Below are positions 15,516-24,782 of a DNA stretch of 29,478 bases, piece by piece. How positions within the stretch are numbered: position 1 is the first letter of the stretch; each line of letters opens with the position of its first letter. The translations under genes and the position numbers were made by a program. Origin of the DNA: Bacteroidales bacterium (lineage in GTDB: Bacteria; Bacteroidota; Bacteroidia; Bacteroidales; GCA-2748055); the NCBI GenBank assembly GCA_020636775.1, contig JACJXF010000024.1:1-29478 (forward strand). The letters are read 5' to 3'. The notes beneath the pieces were generated by a model. It was not told the origin of the DNA. It was given only the letters and a program-made list of their open reading frames with translations, and ran no database searches.

Positions 15516-18500
15516 ATGGATATTCCGCGTTCAGATCACGAAATTCAGAAACTGCTTGCCGAGAAAAAGGAAAGGCTTAAGGAACTTTCCTGCATAAATC
15601 AGACTACCCAGATAATCAAGGAAGGTAGGGCGATAGAAGAAACGCTGAGGAGGATTACTTTTATCCTGCCAAAAGCCTGGCAGTTTCCTGATCATTGTGT
15701 GGCACGTATCCGTTATGGCGAATACGAGTGCACTACCAATACCTTTCGTGAAACTGCATTCTGCCAGAGTCAGGGCTTTAAAACCATTGATAATATCCCC
15801 GGATCAATAGAAATCTATTACCTCAAGGATTTTCCGGAAGCTGATGAAGGACCCTTTCTCAAGGAAGAAAGAAATCTTATAAATAATCTCGCCAGCATAA
15901 TTGCTAATTACCTCAATACCATTGAGGCAAGAAAGATTCTTAAAAAAACACAGGAACAGGATTATCTCCGTTCTGAAATTTCCGAATTCAGCAGCGGTAA
16001 GCCTATCAACAGCCGAAAGTTGCTGCAGAAATTCCTGAACAAACAAAATGCCAACAGGGATATTTTTCACGACCTGATGCCCTATAAGGCTAAGGAAATT
16101 TTACTGGTTTCGACCTTATATGATGCCTTTGCCATTGAGAAAGAGGGAAGATTTTCAGAGCATATTCTGGGCGAATATCAGCAGCTGAACCTCACCTCAA
16201 TGCCCAGGGTTACCGGAGTATCTACCTTTCAGGAGGCATTTGACCAGCTGAGTAACCGGCATTTTGACCTTGTTATACTCATGATTGGCAGCGATAAGCC
16301 CACATCCAACAGGATTGCCAGGATGGTGAAACAGGAATATCCCTATATACCCGTTTATGTCCTTCTAAATAACAGTCGCGATGTTCCTGCCTATAAGGAA
16401 AATCGTGAAAACCTCGAAAACGTCGACAAAATTTTCGCATGGAACGGGGATTCGAAGATATTCTTCGCAATGATTAAGCTGCTGGAGGATGGGGTAAATG
16501 TTGAAAATGACACGCAGATTGGCCTGGTGAAGGTTATCTTACTTGTTGAAGATTCTGAAATCTACTACTCCCGTTATCTCCCCCTTTTATACAGCAGTGT
16601 GCTGGAACAAACCAAAAGGATTATTGATGATGTGTCTACGGATGAGCTCTTTAAGGTACTCCGCTTGCGCGCCCGTCCAAAAATTCTGCTGGCAACCAGC
16701 TATGAGGATGCTGAAGAAATTATTCAAAAGTATGCGGATAGCCTCCTTTGCCTTATTACGGATGTGAAATTTAAACATAAGGGTGAGTTAAACGAATCGG
16801 CCGGATTCAGTCTTGTTACCTATGCACGAGAAATTAATCCGGGATTGCCTACCATCATTCAGTCGTCGGATGTGGAGAATGCACGCATGGCCTATGAGCT
16901 TAAATCCATCTTTATAAACAAGAATTCGGAAACTCTTTTACAGGATATAAAGGGATTTATCTCCCACCAGCTTGGCTTTGGAAATTTTGAGTACAGGGAC
17001 CCGGGAGGAAGAAAAATAGCAGAAGCAAAATCACTGAAAGAATTTGAACGACAAATTGAAATTATCCCGGTTGAATCGCTGATATATCATGGCAAGAGAA
17101 ACCATTTTTCACTATGGCTGATGGCAAGGGGAGAAATTAAGATTGCCAAGATGATTCATCCCCTGAAAATTACCGATTTTAAAGACCCGGATGAATTCAG
17201 GAGCTATCTTAAATTCGTAATTAAAAAATACCGGAACGAATCCAATACGGGAAAAATTGTAAACTTTGAGGAATCTGCCCTTCTCGATGAAAGTAATATC
17301 GTAAGCCTGGGCAGCGGAGCTCTGGGAGGAAAGGGGAGAGGACTTGCTTTTATTAATACGCTTATTTATAACCTGAATTTCTCCGATCTGATTTCAGGAA
17401 TTAATATTCGTACCCCCCGTACATCATTTATCGGAACTGATGAGTTTGATTTTTTCCTGGAGAAAAATAACCTGCTGAGTATAGTAAACGGAAACTATTC
17501 CTATGAGGAGGTTTGTGACAGATTTCTGGCAGGCGAACTTTCCTACAATCTTGAAAAGAAACTGAAATTATTATTGCCAGTATTGAAAATGCCACTGGCA
17601 GTGCGTTCGTCGAGCCTTCTGGAAGACAGCTCAGCTCAGCCATTTTCAGGGATTTTTGAAACTTTCCTAATTCCGAATAACTCCGAAGACCCCAAACTCC
17701 GGTACAAGCATCTATCGGATGCAATTAAACTCGTCTATGCCAGTATTTTCTCGGATGAGTCACGAGCCTATTTCGAAGCCATAAACTATAAATATGAAGA
17801 TGAAAAAATGGCGGTTATTATCCAGGAAGTTGTTGGAAGTGAATATGATGGTTTCTATTACCCGCATATCAGCGGTACGGCTCAGTCGCATAATTATTAC
17901 CCGGTAGCTCATATGAAACCTGAAGATGGTTTTGCCATTTCTGCTTTGGGCCTGGGACATTATGTGGTTCAGGGAGAAAAAGCATACAGGTTTTCACCCA
18001 AATATCCCGAACTTGAAGTGAATTCCCCAAGAAATCTTTTCAGGGATTCTCAGGTTGAATTTATTGCCCTTGATATGAGTTGCCAGGATCCTGATATGCT
18101 TAGAGGGGGATCGGAAGTAAATCTGAAGAGACTAAGCATTTCAGAGGCAGAAAAGCATAATTCAATTCAGCATCTGGTTTCGGTATATGATCCTGAAAAT
18201 GACAGAATTGAAGCCGGCTTATCAAAATCGGGCCCCAGGATACTTAACTTTGCTGATATTCTTAAATACAATTACATCCCTCTCGCACAAACTATTGAAT
18301 TCATTCTTGATGTTGGAAAAGAGTCGCTGGGTTCTCCTGTGGAAATCGAATATGCAGTTGATCTGAACAAAAACGAAAATGGCTTTCCTTCTTTTTACCT
18401 CCTCCAGATAAAACCGATGCTTGGATTTTCCGGGGAGTTTATTGAGGATATCGACCAGCTTGACAAGGAAAATATTTTTATCTATGCTGAAAGAAGCATG

Positions 18501-18977
18501 GGTAACGGACGAATTGATAATATTATGGATATTGTTTTTATTAAGCCTGAAACTTTCGATAAGCTAAAGACAAAGGAAATTGCTCATGAGATTGAGGGTC
18601 TGAACCAGAAAATGGCGAGACAAAAGAAATACTATATTCTGATAGGTCCCGGAAGATGGGGTACCCGCGATCCGTTTATCGGGATACCGGTCAACTGGTC
18701 GCAAATATCCATGGCCAAAGTGATCATTGAAATGAGCCTGGAAGATTTCCCACTGGATGCATCCCTCGGATCCCACTTCTTTCATAATGTAACCTCAATG
18801 AATATAGGCTATTTCTCTATCCAGCATACATCTCAGAATGAGTTCATCGATTGGGATGTAATTAACAAACAGGAGATTGTTGAAGAGACAAATTATCTTC
18901 GTCAGATTCGCTTTCCAAAGCCTGTTGATGTTATAATGGATGGAAAGAAGCAGATATCGCTGATTCAGCAGAGCTAG
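15516..18977 (+). CDS. GAF-like/receiver/PEP-synthase-type ATP-grasp fusion protein (paralogue A)
   Basis: A 1153-aa soluble multidomain protein of unknown function. Residues about 15-140 resemble a GAF-type sensor (ILPKAWQFPDHCVARI, EADEGPFLKEERNLINNL). About 192-325 is a receiver fold lacking the acceptor Asp (FDLVILMIGSD). About 338-485 is a second receiver with a long insert and all key residues: E345/D346, D416 (ITDVKF), S450 and K469. About 590-968 is a PPDK_N/PEP-synthase ATP-grasp domain with LGGKGRG (603-609), AVRSSSLLEDS (695-705) and LLQIKP (962-967, Lys replacing the usual Arg). The last about 165 residues hold GPGRWG (1044-1049) and GSHFF (H1087), with no recognisable phosphohistidine swivel and no PEP/pyruvate-binding barrel. 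It is therefore not a normal PEP synthase. It follows korB and is a paralogue of the next gene. Confidence 0.85.
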   Translation: MDIPRSDHEIQKLLAEKKERLKELSCINQTTQIIKEGRAIEETLRRITFILPKAWQFPDHCVARIRYGEYECTTNTFRETAFCQSQGFKTIDNIPGSIEIYYLKDFPEADEGPFLKEERNLINNLASIIANYLNTIEARKILKKTQEQDYLRSEISEFSSGKPINSRKLLQKFLNKQNANRDIFHDLMPYKAKEILLVSTLYDAFAIEKEGRFSEHILGEYQQLNLTSMPRVTGVSTFQEAFDQLSNRHFDLVILMIGSDKPTSNRIARMVKQEYPYIPVYVLLNNSRDVPAYKENRENLENVDKIFAWNGDSKIFFAMIKLLEDGVNVENDTQIGLVKVILLVEDSEIYYSRYLPLLYSSVLEQTKRIIDDVSTDELFKVLRLRARPKILLATSYEDAEEIIQKYADSLLCLITDVKFKHKGELNESAGFSLVTYAREINPGLPTIIQSSDVENARMAYELKSIFINKNSETLLQDIKGFISHQLGFGNFEYRDPGGRKIAEAKSLKEFERQIEIIPVESLIYHGKRNHFSLWLMARGEIKIAKMIHPLKITDFKDPDEFRSYLKFVIKKYRNESNTGKIVNFEESALLDESNIVSLGSGALGGKGRGLAFINTLIYNLNFSDLISGINIRTPRTSFIGTDEFDFFLEKNNLLSIVNGNYSYEEVCDRFLAGELSYNLEKKLKLLLPVLKMPLAVRSSSLLEDSSAQPFSGIFETFLIPNNSEDPKLRYKHLSDAIKLVYASIFSDESRAYFEAINYKYEDEKMAVIIQEVVGSEYDGFYYPHISGTAQSHNYYPVAHMKPEDGFAISALGLGHYVVQGEKAYRFSPKYPELEVNSPRNLFRDSQVEFIALDMSCQDPDMLRGGSEVNLKRLSISEAEKHNSIQHLVSVYDPENDRIEAGLSKSGPRILNFADILKYNYIPLAQTIEFILDVGKESLGSPVEIEYAVDLNKNENGFPSFYLLQIKPMLGFSGEFIEDIDQLDKENIFIYAERSMGNGRIDNIMDIVFIKPETFDKLKTKEIAHEIEGLNQKMARQKKYYILIGPGRWGTRDPFIGIPVNWSQISMAKVIIEMSLEDFPLDASLGSHFFHNVTSMNIGYFSIQHTSQNEFIDWDVINKQEIVEETNYLRQIRFPKPVDVIMDGKKQISLIQQS

Positions 18978-19056
18978 TGAAAAAATTGTACAAAACTTTT
19001 TCAAACACGATTAAATCGAATTCACATAAATTAACTGCATATACCCCCTGAAATGT

Positions 19057-19064
19057 TAAATTTG
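19057..19064 (+). promoter_or_regulatory. Candidate -7 element for the second receiver/ATP-grasp gene
   Basis: TAAATTTG fits TAnnTTTG in the 214-base gap before the second paralogue and would give a leader of roughly 120 bases. No convincing -33 element accompanies it. The size of the gap itself suggests separate initiation. Confidence 0.3.
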
Positions 19065-19191
19065 ACTGATATTATCTGGAAGGAATTTTCAGGTAAAAGA
19101 TCATTAATTCTTTATGTGAAGGGATTTTCCTAACTTATAATCGATTTTAGCGGCAGATGCTGTTTAAAAAGGCATAATGATTTTTTAGAAT

Positions 19192-22182
19192 ATGGATGGA
19201 ACTTTGAAGACGAGGCGACTGGATTATCCAACGGTGGATTTCAGCATGACAGAATTTGAACTGCTCATGCAGAAACGCATCCGGCAGGTGCTCATCATCA
19301 GCAGTAATTATGATTTCTTTATGCTGGAAGAAGACGGCCGTATTGACGAGCAGATTTTTAATGAATATGTTTCCCTGAACCTGCGTTACCCTCCAAGCTT
19401 CATTAAGGCCAGTTCTGCCAAGGAAGCTTTTGATATTCTTGCTACGGAAACCATTGACCTGATTATTGAGATGCTGAACATCGGGGATATTGACACTTTT
19501 CAGCTTGCAAAAAGGATAAAAAAAACCCACAAGCATATCCCTATCGTTGTTCTTACACATTTTAACCGTGAGGTTTCCCTGAAATTGCAAAATGAGGATC
19601 TTTCGGCAATCGACTATGTATTTTGCTGGCTTGGGAATGCTGATCTTTTACTGGCTATCATTAAGCTCATTGAAGACAGGATGAACGCCGATCAGGATAT
19701 AGAAGGAATAGGGGTTCAGGCTATAATGCTTGTGGAGGACTCCATTCGTTATACCTCGGTTTACCTTCCTTTACTGTACAAGATTGTACTGAAACAATCG
19801 CGTGATTTTGTGAAAGAAGCCCTGAATGAGCATCAGAAAATGATCCGTATGAGGGGGCGTCCAAAAATACTTCTTGCCAAAACCTATGATGAAGCGATGG
19901 GTTTTTACGGGAAGTATAAAAACAACCTTCTGGGGATAATATCGGATATCAGTTTTAAAGAAAATAACAAGCGGGATCATAAAACACGCGCGGGATTGCG
20001 ACTTTGCAAGGTGGTTAAGGAGGAAGATCCTTATATGCCTTTTTTGCTTCAGTCATCCGACATGGCCAATGAGAAGTTTGCCAAAAAGCTCAGTGTTGGA
20101 TTCCTGCATAAATATTCCAAAACCCTGAGCATTGACGTCAGAAACTATATAATCAGGAATTTTGCGTTTGGGGAATTTGTATTCCGGGATCCGGAAACCT
20201 CACGAGAGATTGCAAGAGCATCTGATCTGCAGACTTTGCAGCAGCTGATTCTGAAAATCCCGGAGAATGTGCTTGCCTACCATGCTTCCAGAAATGATTT
20301 TTCAAAATGGCTAAACGCCAGGGCAATATTTCCGGTTGCCCAGCTGCTTAAATATTTACGCTCAGAGGATTTTAAAAATATTGAAGAGGTAAGGTCTTAT
20401 ATGTATGAGGCCATATCAAGCTTTAGAATCAGCAAGGGAAGGGGAATAATTGCAAAGTTTGATAAGTCAAGCTTCGATGAATACATGATGTTTTCAAGGA
20501 TTGGTGATGATTCCATTGGGGGGAAGGCCAGAGGACTTGCTTTTATTAATTCTGTGATTAAGAATTACAGCCTTTTCAATAAATATCCGGATGTAATCAT
20601 TTCCATTCCCAGAACTGTTGTGCTCAGCACTGATATTTTTGACGAGTTTATGGAGACAAACGACCTCTATAAAATCGGCATGAGTAATTTGAGCGACGAT
20701 GAGATTCTTCAACATTTTATTAAGGCTAAACTGCCGGGATGGGTGCACCAGGATCTGTACGCCTTTATTTCCATAATGAAAAATCCTGTTGCCATCAGGT
20801 CGTCAAGCAAACTTGAAGATAGTCATTACCAGCCTTTTGCGGGCATTTATTCCACCTACATGATTCCGATTGTAGAATCGGATCACGCTCTTACTATCAG
20901 AATGCTCACAAATGCCATTAAATCTGTATACGCTTCCGTTTATTTTAAGTCGAGCAAGGCATACATGAATGCTACTTCCAACGTTATCGATGAGGAGAAA
21001 ATGGGAATCATCCTACAGGAAGTCAGTGGCAGTCGTTACGGTAACCGTTTTTATCCAACTTTTTCCGGGGTAGCCAGGTCGATAAATTTTTATCCGATAA
21101 AACCCGAAAAGGCCGAGGATGGGATAGCTAATATTGCCTTTGGTCTTGGTAAATATATTGTAGACGGGGGAATGTCACTTCGTTTCTCTCCAAAATATGC
21201 CAGGAAAGTTCTGCAATTGTCCTCCCCCGATATCATCCTGCGTGATACCCAGAAAACCTTTTTTGCCCTCGACATGAACCCTGAGAGCTTCGTGACATCC
21301 ACCGACGATGCTATTAATCTTCAGAAGCTGCGGATTAAGGACGCTGAGGCTGATGGTTCCCTGCGCCCGGTGGCCTCGGTTTATGATCTTCAGAATAATG
21401 TTATTCGCGACGGGTATAACTACGACGGAAAAAAGGTAATTACTTTTTCAAATATACTGAATCATGGTACTTTCCCATTGGCCGATATCCTGCAGACCTT
21501 GCTGGCAATAGGTCAGAAAGAGATGAACCTGCCAATTGAGATTGAATTTGCCGTAAACCTGAATGTTCCCGAAGGAGCCCCTAAAATATTCCATTTTTTG
21601 CAGATAAGGCCCATTGTTGATAATGACCAGAGCAGCCTTATAAATATTGAATCGGTTAAAAAGGAGGAATCCATTATTATTTCAAACTCAGCACTTGGAA
21701 ATGGAGTATTTGACTGGATGAACGATCTGGTTTATATTAAGCCAAGTTCATTTGATCCGGCTCACAGCGAAGAAATGGCCAAGAGTGTAGAAAGGATTAA
21801 TTCCAGTTTGCGTGAAGAAAAAAGAAACTATGTCCTAATAGGCCCCGGCCGGTGGGGTTCATCTGATCCATGGCTGGGAATTCCTATAAAGTGGCCGCAA
21901 ATCAGTGAAGCCCGTATTATTGTGGAGTCGGGGCTTGAAAATTACCGAATAGATCCAAGTCAGGGAACCCACTTCTTTCAAAACCTGACTTCCTTCGGTG
22001 TTGGTTACATGACGATAAATCCTTTTATTAATGATGGTTCATACGATATTTCTTACCTGATTTCGCAGGAAGCCCATTTTGAAGATACTTATGTAAGGCA
22101 TATCCGTTTCCGAAAACCACTGACCATATTGATCGACGGGAAGACAAACAGGGGAGTTGTTTACAAGGAGAATATGGGTTGA
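19192..22182 (+). CDS. Receiver/PEP-synthase-type ATP-grasp fusion protein (paralogue B)
   Basis: A 996-aa paralogue of the preceding gene without its GAF-like N-terminus. Residues about 28-165 form a degenerate receiver (IDLIIEMLNIGD, no acceptor Asp in the expected place). About 176-325 is a full receiver with E182/D183, acceptor D252 (IISDISF), S288 and K307, and the same long insert after the first strand. The ATP-grasp part (about 435-808) has IGGKARG (442-448), AIRSSSKLEDS (534-544) and FLQIRP (802-807), here with the canonical Arg. The C-terminal domain has GPGRWG (884-889) and GTHFF (H927). No swivel or pyruvate-binding domain is recognised. Its close order match to paralogue A points to tandem duplication followed by gain or loss of the sensor. 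Its stop lies 39 bases from that of the convergent T9SS cargo gene. Confidence 0.85.
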   Translation: MDGTLKTRRLDYPTVDFSMTEFELLMQKRIRQVLIISSNYDFFMLEEDGRIDEQIFNEYVSLNLRYPPSFIKASSAKEAFDILATETIDLIIEMLNIGDIDTFQLAKRIKKTHKHIPIVVLTHFNREVSLKLQNEDLSAIDYVFCWLGNADLLLAIIKLIEDRMNADQDIEGIGVQAIMLVEDSIRYTSVYLPLLYKIVLKQSRDFVKEALNEHQKMIRMRGRPKILLAKTYDEAMGFYGKYKNNLLGIISDISFKENNKRDHKTRAGLRLCKVVKEEDPYMPFLLQSSDMANEKFAKKLSVGFLHKYSKTLSIDVRNYIIRNFAFGEFVFRDPETSREIARASDLQTLQQLILKIPENVLAYHASRNDFSKWLNARAIFPVAQLLKYLRSEDFKNIEEVRSYMYEAISSFRISKGRGIIAKFDKSSFDEYMMFSRIGDDSIGGKARGLAFINSVIKNYSLFNKYPDVIISIPRTVVLSTDIFDEFMETNDLYKIGMSNLSDDEILQHFIKAKLPGWVHQDLYAFISIMKNPVAIRSSSKLEDSHYQPFAGIYSTYMIPIVESDHALTIRMLTNAIKSVYASVYFKSSKAYMNATSNVIDEEKMGIILQEVSGSRYGNRFYPTFSGVARSINFYPIKPEKAEDGIANIAFGLGKYIVDGGMSLRFSPKYARKVLQLSSPDIILRDTQKTFFALDMNPESFVTSTDDAINLQKLRIKDAEADGSLRPVASVYDLQNNVIRDGYNYDGKKVITFSNILNHGTFPLADILQTLLAIGQKEMNLPIEIEFAVNLNVPEGAPKIFHFLQIRPIVDNDQSSLINIESVKKEESIIISNSALGNGVFDWMNDLVYIKPSSFDPAHSEEMAKSVERINSSLREEKRNYVLIGPGRWGSSDPWLGIPIKWPQISEARIIVESGLENYRIDPSQGTHFFQNLTSFGVGYMTINPFINDGSYDISYLISQEAHFEDTYVRHIRFRKPLTILIDGKTNRGVVYKENMG

Positions 22183-22220
22183 GGGAAAAGCAAAAAGACA
22201 CAACTCCCTGAGAATTTTTA
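22149..22220 (+). terminator. Possible terminator spanning the end of paralogue B
   Basis: CAGGGGAGTTGT (22149-22160) pairs with ACAACTCCCTG (22200-22210) with one bulged G, followed by AGAATTTTTATTT. The loop is long (39 bases) and includes the stop codon at 22180-22182, so this is a weak candidate. It sits between two convergent genes. Confidence 0.35.
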
Positions 22221-22221
22221 T

Positions 22222-23280
22222 TTAGTTCAGCACCATCAATTTGCTGCTTTTCGAATAGCCGTTTTGTTCGATCCGGAGAAAGTAACATCCCTGCTTAATG
22301 CCAGATGCATCAATCCCAACCGAATATGCACCCGATTTATTTGATTCCGGGCTGAATGCCATGATTTGCTTACCCTGCAGATCAAATATTGAAATGGTTG
22401 CTTTTCCTGACTGAGGCAGGTTATAATTCACAAAAGTTTTATCGCTGCACGGATTTGGAAAAGCCTCAATTTTCATACCGGCGGAGTTTGCAGAAATCTG
22501 GTCCTTAACAGAGGCTGACAGGGAAGTGAATGGAGGGGGATTGTTAATTATGGTATCTTTTGGAACAGAGTACATATTAAAGGATTTCCATTCAGGGGTA
22601 ACAAAGCGAAAACGCCCGATTCCCATATCAGCATTGGTGGTCCACTGATCCCATTGTGCGGTAAGCGACAACCACCAGTCGCCCCCTACGCTCAAAACAT
22701 ATTTTGCCAGATCGCGGTCATCTGTACCAAGAGGATCATCCATAATGAGTCTGGCCTTGACGGTTACAAATGATCCTGCCACATCATTGGCGGGGTATGT
22801 TACTCTTCCGGAATATGGCCAGAAATGGAAGTTATAACCATCACCGCAGGTAACAGAGATGCTGCCATCGGATTCGAGTCGTTTATCAGCAGGTTTATTT
22901 ACATCATTAACAAAGTCTTCAACATATGCAGCCCCTTCAACCCTCAGGGATTTTTGTAAACGGTGCCAGCTATGATCGGTTTTACTCAGGTAGTAAAGTT
23001 CAAGGTCCTTTATCTGCACCCGGGTATTTGTTGCCGGGTTACCATTTATCCATTCATATAACTGACCCCACGCAATAGCCGCTGTCCAGTCGGCAGGAGG
23101 TTCTACGGCACCAGCCCTTGGCTTTTGGGACCAGTTGTAATTTGAAGGAACTCCATGAGGGAGTCCTTCGTGGGGCAAAATCATATCATTTACTATTTCT
23201 TCCAGGCTGGTTTGCGCTATAATATTAGGGGATAGAAACAGTATTGAAATGGATAAAGTGAGAAATGAAATAAGTTTCAT
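22222..23280 (-). CDS. Secreted protein with type IX secretion C-terminal sorting domain, function unknown
   Basis: A 352-aa protein with an N-terminal signal peptide (residues 1-22, hydrophobic, ending NIIA before Q23) and a type A T9SS sorting domain at about 270-352: IEAFPNPCSDKTFVNYNLPQ, then a FDLQGKQI turn, a SGAYSVGID strand, GCYFLRI and a final SSKLMVLN. The sorting domain predicts export across the outer membrane and cleavage there. The middle (about 23-245) is rich in Trp, Tyr and Gly (YNFHFWPYSG, GGDWWLSLTAQWDQW) and looks like a beta-sandwich. I do not recognise the family; a carbohydrate-binding or surface-adhesion role would be a guess. It is monocistronic, convergent with paralogue B, and downstream of the gdhA terminator. 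Confidence 0.85.
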   Translation of the reverse strand: MKLISFLTLSISILFLSPNIIAQTSLEEIVNDMILPHEGLPHGVPSNYNWSQKPRAGAVEPPADWTAAIAWGQLYEWINGNPATNTRVQIKDLELYYLSKTDHSWHRLQKSLRVEGAAYVEDFVNDVNKPADKRLESDGSISVTCGDGYNFHFWPYSGRVTYPANDVAGSFVTVKARLIMDDPLGTDDRDLAKYVLSVGGDWWLSLTAQWDQWTTNADMGIGRFRFVTPEWKSFNMYSVPKDTIINNPPPFTSLSASVKDQISANSAGMKIEAFPNPCSDKTFVNYNLPQSGKATISIFDLQGKQIMAFSPESNKSGAYSVGIDASGIKQGCYFLRIEQNGYSKSSKLMVLN

Positions 23281-23345
23281 AAAATTTGAGCTTTACGTAA
23301 AATTATTGAAATTTTTCAAAATGGCTGCGCCTATTATGGATTTAG

Positions 23346-23384
23346 AAATAAAAAAGCAGGTATTATCCGATAATACCTGCTTTT
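23346..23384 (-). terminator. Rho-independent terminator after gdhA
   Basis: On the minus strand, AAAAGCAGGTATTAT pairs with ATAATACCTGCTTTT (15 bp around a short CGG-type loop), followed by TTTTTTATTT. It lies 24 bases after the gdhA stop. The A-rich flank means it could also act on plus-strand transcripts. Confidence 0.93.
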
Positions 23385-23407
23385 GGAATTTAGCTTGAAC
23401 AGCTATA

Positions 23408-24745
23408 TCAGTACATTCCCTGGTCCATCATAGAATGAGCCACTTTCAGGAAACCGGCAATATTTGCACCTCTTACATAATCAACATAGCCATCTTCACG
23501 GGTTCCGTATTTCACGCAGCTTTCATGAATCTGGGTCATAATATGGTGAAGCCTGTCATCAACTTCTGTGCGGCTCCAGTTAATTTTCATAGAGTTCTGG
23601 GCCATTTCAAGTCCGGATGTAGCAACTCCTCCAGCATTTGAAGCTTTCCCGGGTGAAAACAGAATTTTCTTAGCATGCAGCGCTTCAATGGCTTCAGGGG
23701 TGCAGGGCATGTTTGCACCTTCGGTAACACAAATGCAACCGTTTTTGATGAGCATATTAGCGTCTTCTAAATTAAGTTCATTCTGTGTTGCACAGGGCAG
23801 GGCTATATCACAAGGCACCTGCCAGGGGTGTTTTCCCTGAACGAATTCAACTCCCTCGAACTCATACGACATGGGTTTAACAATATCCTCATTGGTAGCC
23901 CTCAGCTCCAGCATAAATTCGATCTTTTCACTGTCAAGACCTTCAGGAATATGAACATATCCGTCGGGACCTGAAAGCGTAATTACCTTTGCGCCAAGCT
24001 CTGTTGCCTTAATTGCGGCTCCCCATGCAACATTTCCAAATCCTGAAATGGCAACTTTTTTACCCTCAAGCGTTTGTCCAATGGTTGCAAGCATTTCCTT
24101 TGCAAAATAAACAACTCCAAAGCCGGTGGCTTCAGGGCGTACAAGGCTTCCACCCCAGTTAAGGCCTTTACCGGTAAGTACTCCCGTGTTTTCTCTGGCC
24201 AGTTTTCTGTACATGCCGTAGAGATAGCCTATTTCACGTCCGCCTACCCCAATATCTCCTGCTGGAACATCCGTATCGGGACCTATATTATGCCATAGTT
24301 CAAGCATAAAGGACTGGCAAAATCTCATGATTTCCCTGTTTGATTTCCCTTTCGGGTCAAAATCAGAGCCGCCTTTCGCTCCGCCCATGGGCAGTGAGGT
24401 AAGGCTGTTTTTGAAAATCTGTTCAAAACCGAGGAATTTCAGGATGCTGAGGTTAACACTGGGGTGAAAACGAAGGCCACCCTTATACGGACCAATAGCA
24501 TTATTGAACTGAATACGATATCCCCGGTTAACGTGGATATTACCTTCATCATCTTCCCAGGGAACTTTAAACATTAAAACCCGGTCGGGCTCAATAAGTC
24601 GTTCAATGATTTTGGCCGACTCAAACTGTGGGTTCTCGTTGTAAGTATCTTCGATCGATTCAAGAACTTCACGGACTGCCTGATGATACTCTGCCTCACC
24701 TTGAGTTTTCTTAATGAGGTCATTCATAAGCATATCTACATTCAT
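23408..24745 (-). CDS. gdhA: Glutamate dehydrogenase (NADP-type)
   Basis: Reductive amination of 2-oxoglutarate with ammonium to glutamate; cytosolic hexamer. At 445 aa it aligns along its length with the E. coli GdhA type. Active-site residues are visible: K88 (PYKGG), K112, catalytic K124 in LPMGGAKGGSDFDPKGKS and D164 in VPAGDIGVGG. The nucleotide-binding motif is ISGFGNVAWGAA, followed by SGPDGYV where NAD enzymes would carry an acidic residue. The motifs DIALPCATQNEL and AGGVATSGLEMAQN are intact. It is monocistronic, with a hairpin-plus-T-run in its leader and a strong terminator. KorAB, which also handles 2-oxoglutarate, lies about 8 kb away on the other strand. Confidence 0.96.
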   Translation of the reverse strand: MNVDMLMNDLIKKTQGEAEYHQAVREVLESIEDTYNENPQFESAKIIERLIEPDRVLMFKVPWEDDEGNIHVNRGYRIQFNNAIGPYKGGLRFHPSVNLSILKFLGFEQIFKNSLTSLPMGGAKGGSDFDPKGKSNREIMRFCQSFMLELWHNIGPDTDVPAGDIGVGGREIGYLYGMYRKLARENTGVLTGKGLNWGGSLVRPEATGFGVVYFAKEMLATIGQTLEGKKVAISGFGNVAWGAAIKATELGAKVITLSGPDGYVHIPEGLDSEKIEFMLELRATNEDIVKPMSYEFEGVEFVQGKHPWQVPCDIALPCATQNELNLEDANMLIKNGCICVTEGANMPCTPEAIEALHAKKILFSPGKASNAGGVATSGLEMAQNSMKINWSRTEVDDRLHHIMTQIHESCVKYGTREDGYVDYVRGANIAGFLKVAHSMMDQGMY

Positions 24746-24782
24746 AGCAGAGAAAATTTAGGAAATATTATGTTTATAATTA

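Noticed and set aside
18978..19003. Inverted repeat TGAAAAA/TTTTTCA after paralogue A as a terminator
   Set aside because: The stem is seven mostly A-T pairs with a 12-base loop and no T-run after it.
15516..22182. Annotation of the two large proteins as PEP synthase or pyruvate phosphate dikinase
   Set aside because: Only the ATP-grasp half is shared; the phosphohistidine swivel motif and PEP/pyruvate barrel are not recognisable.
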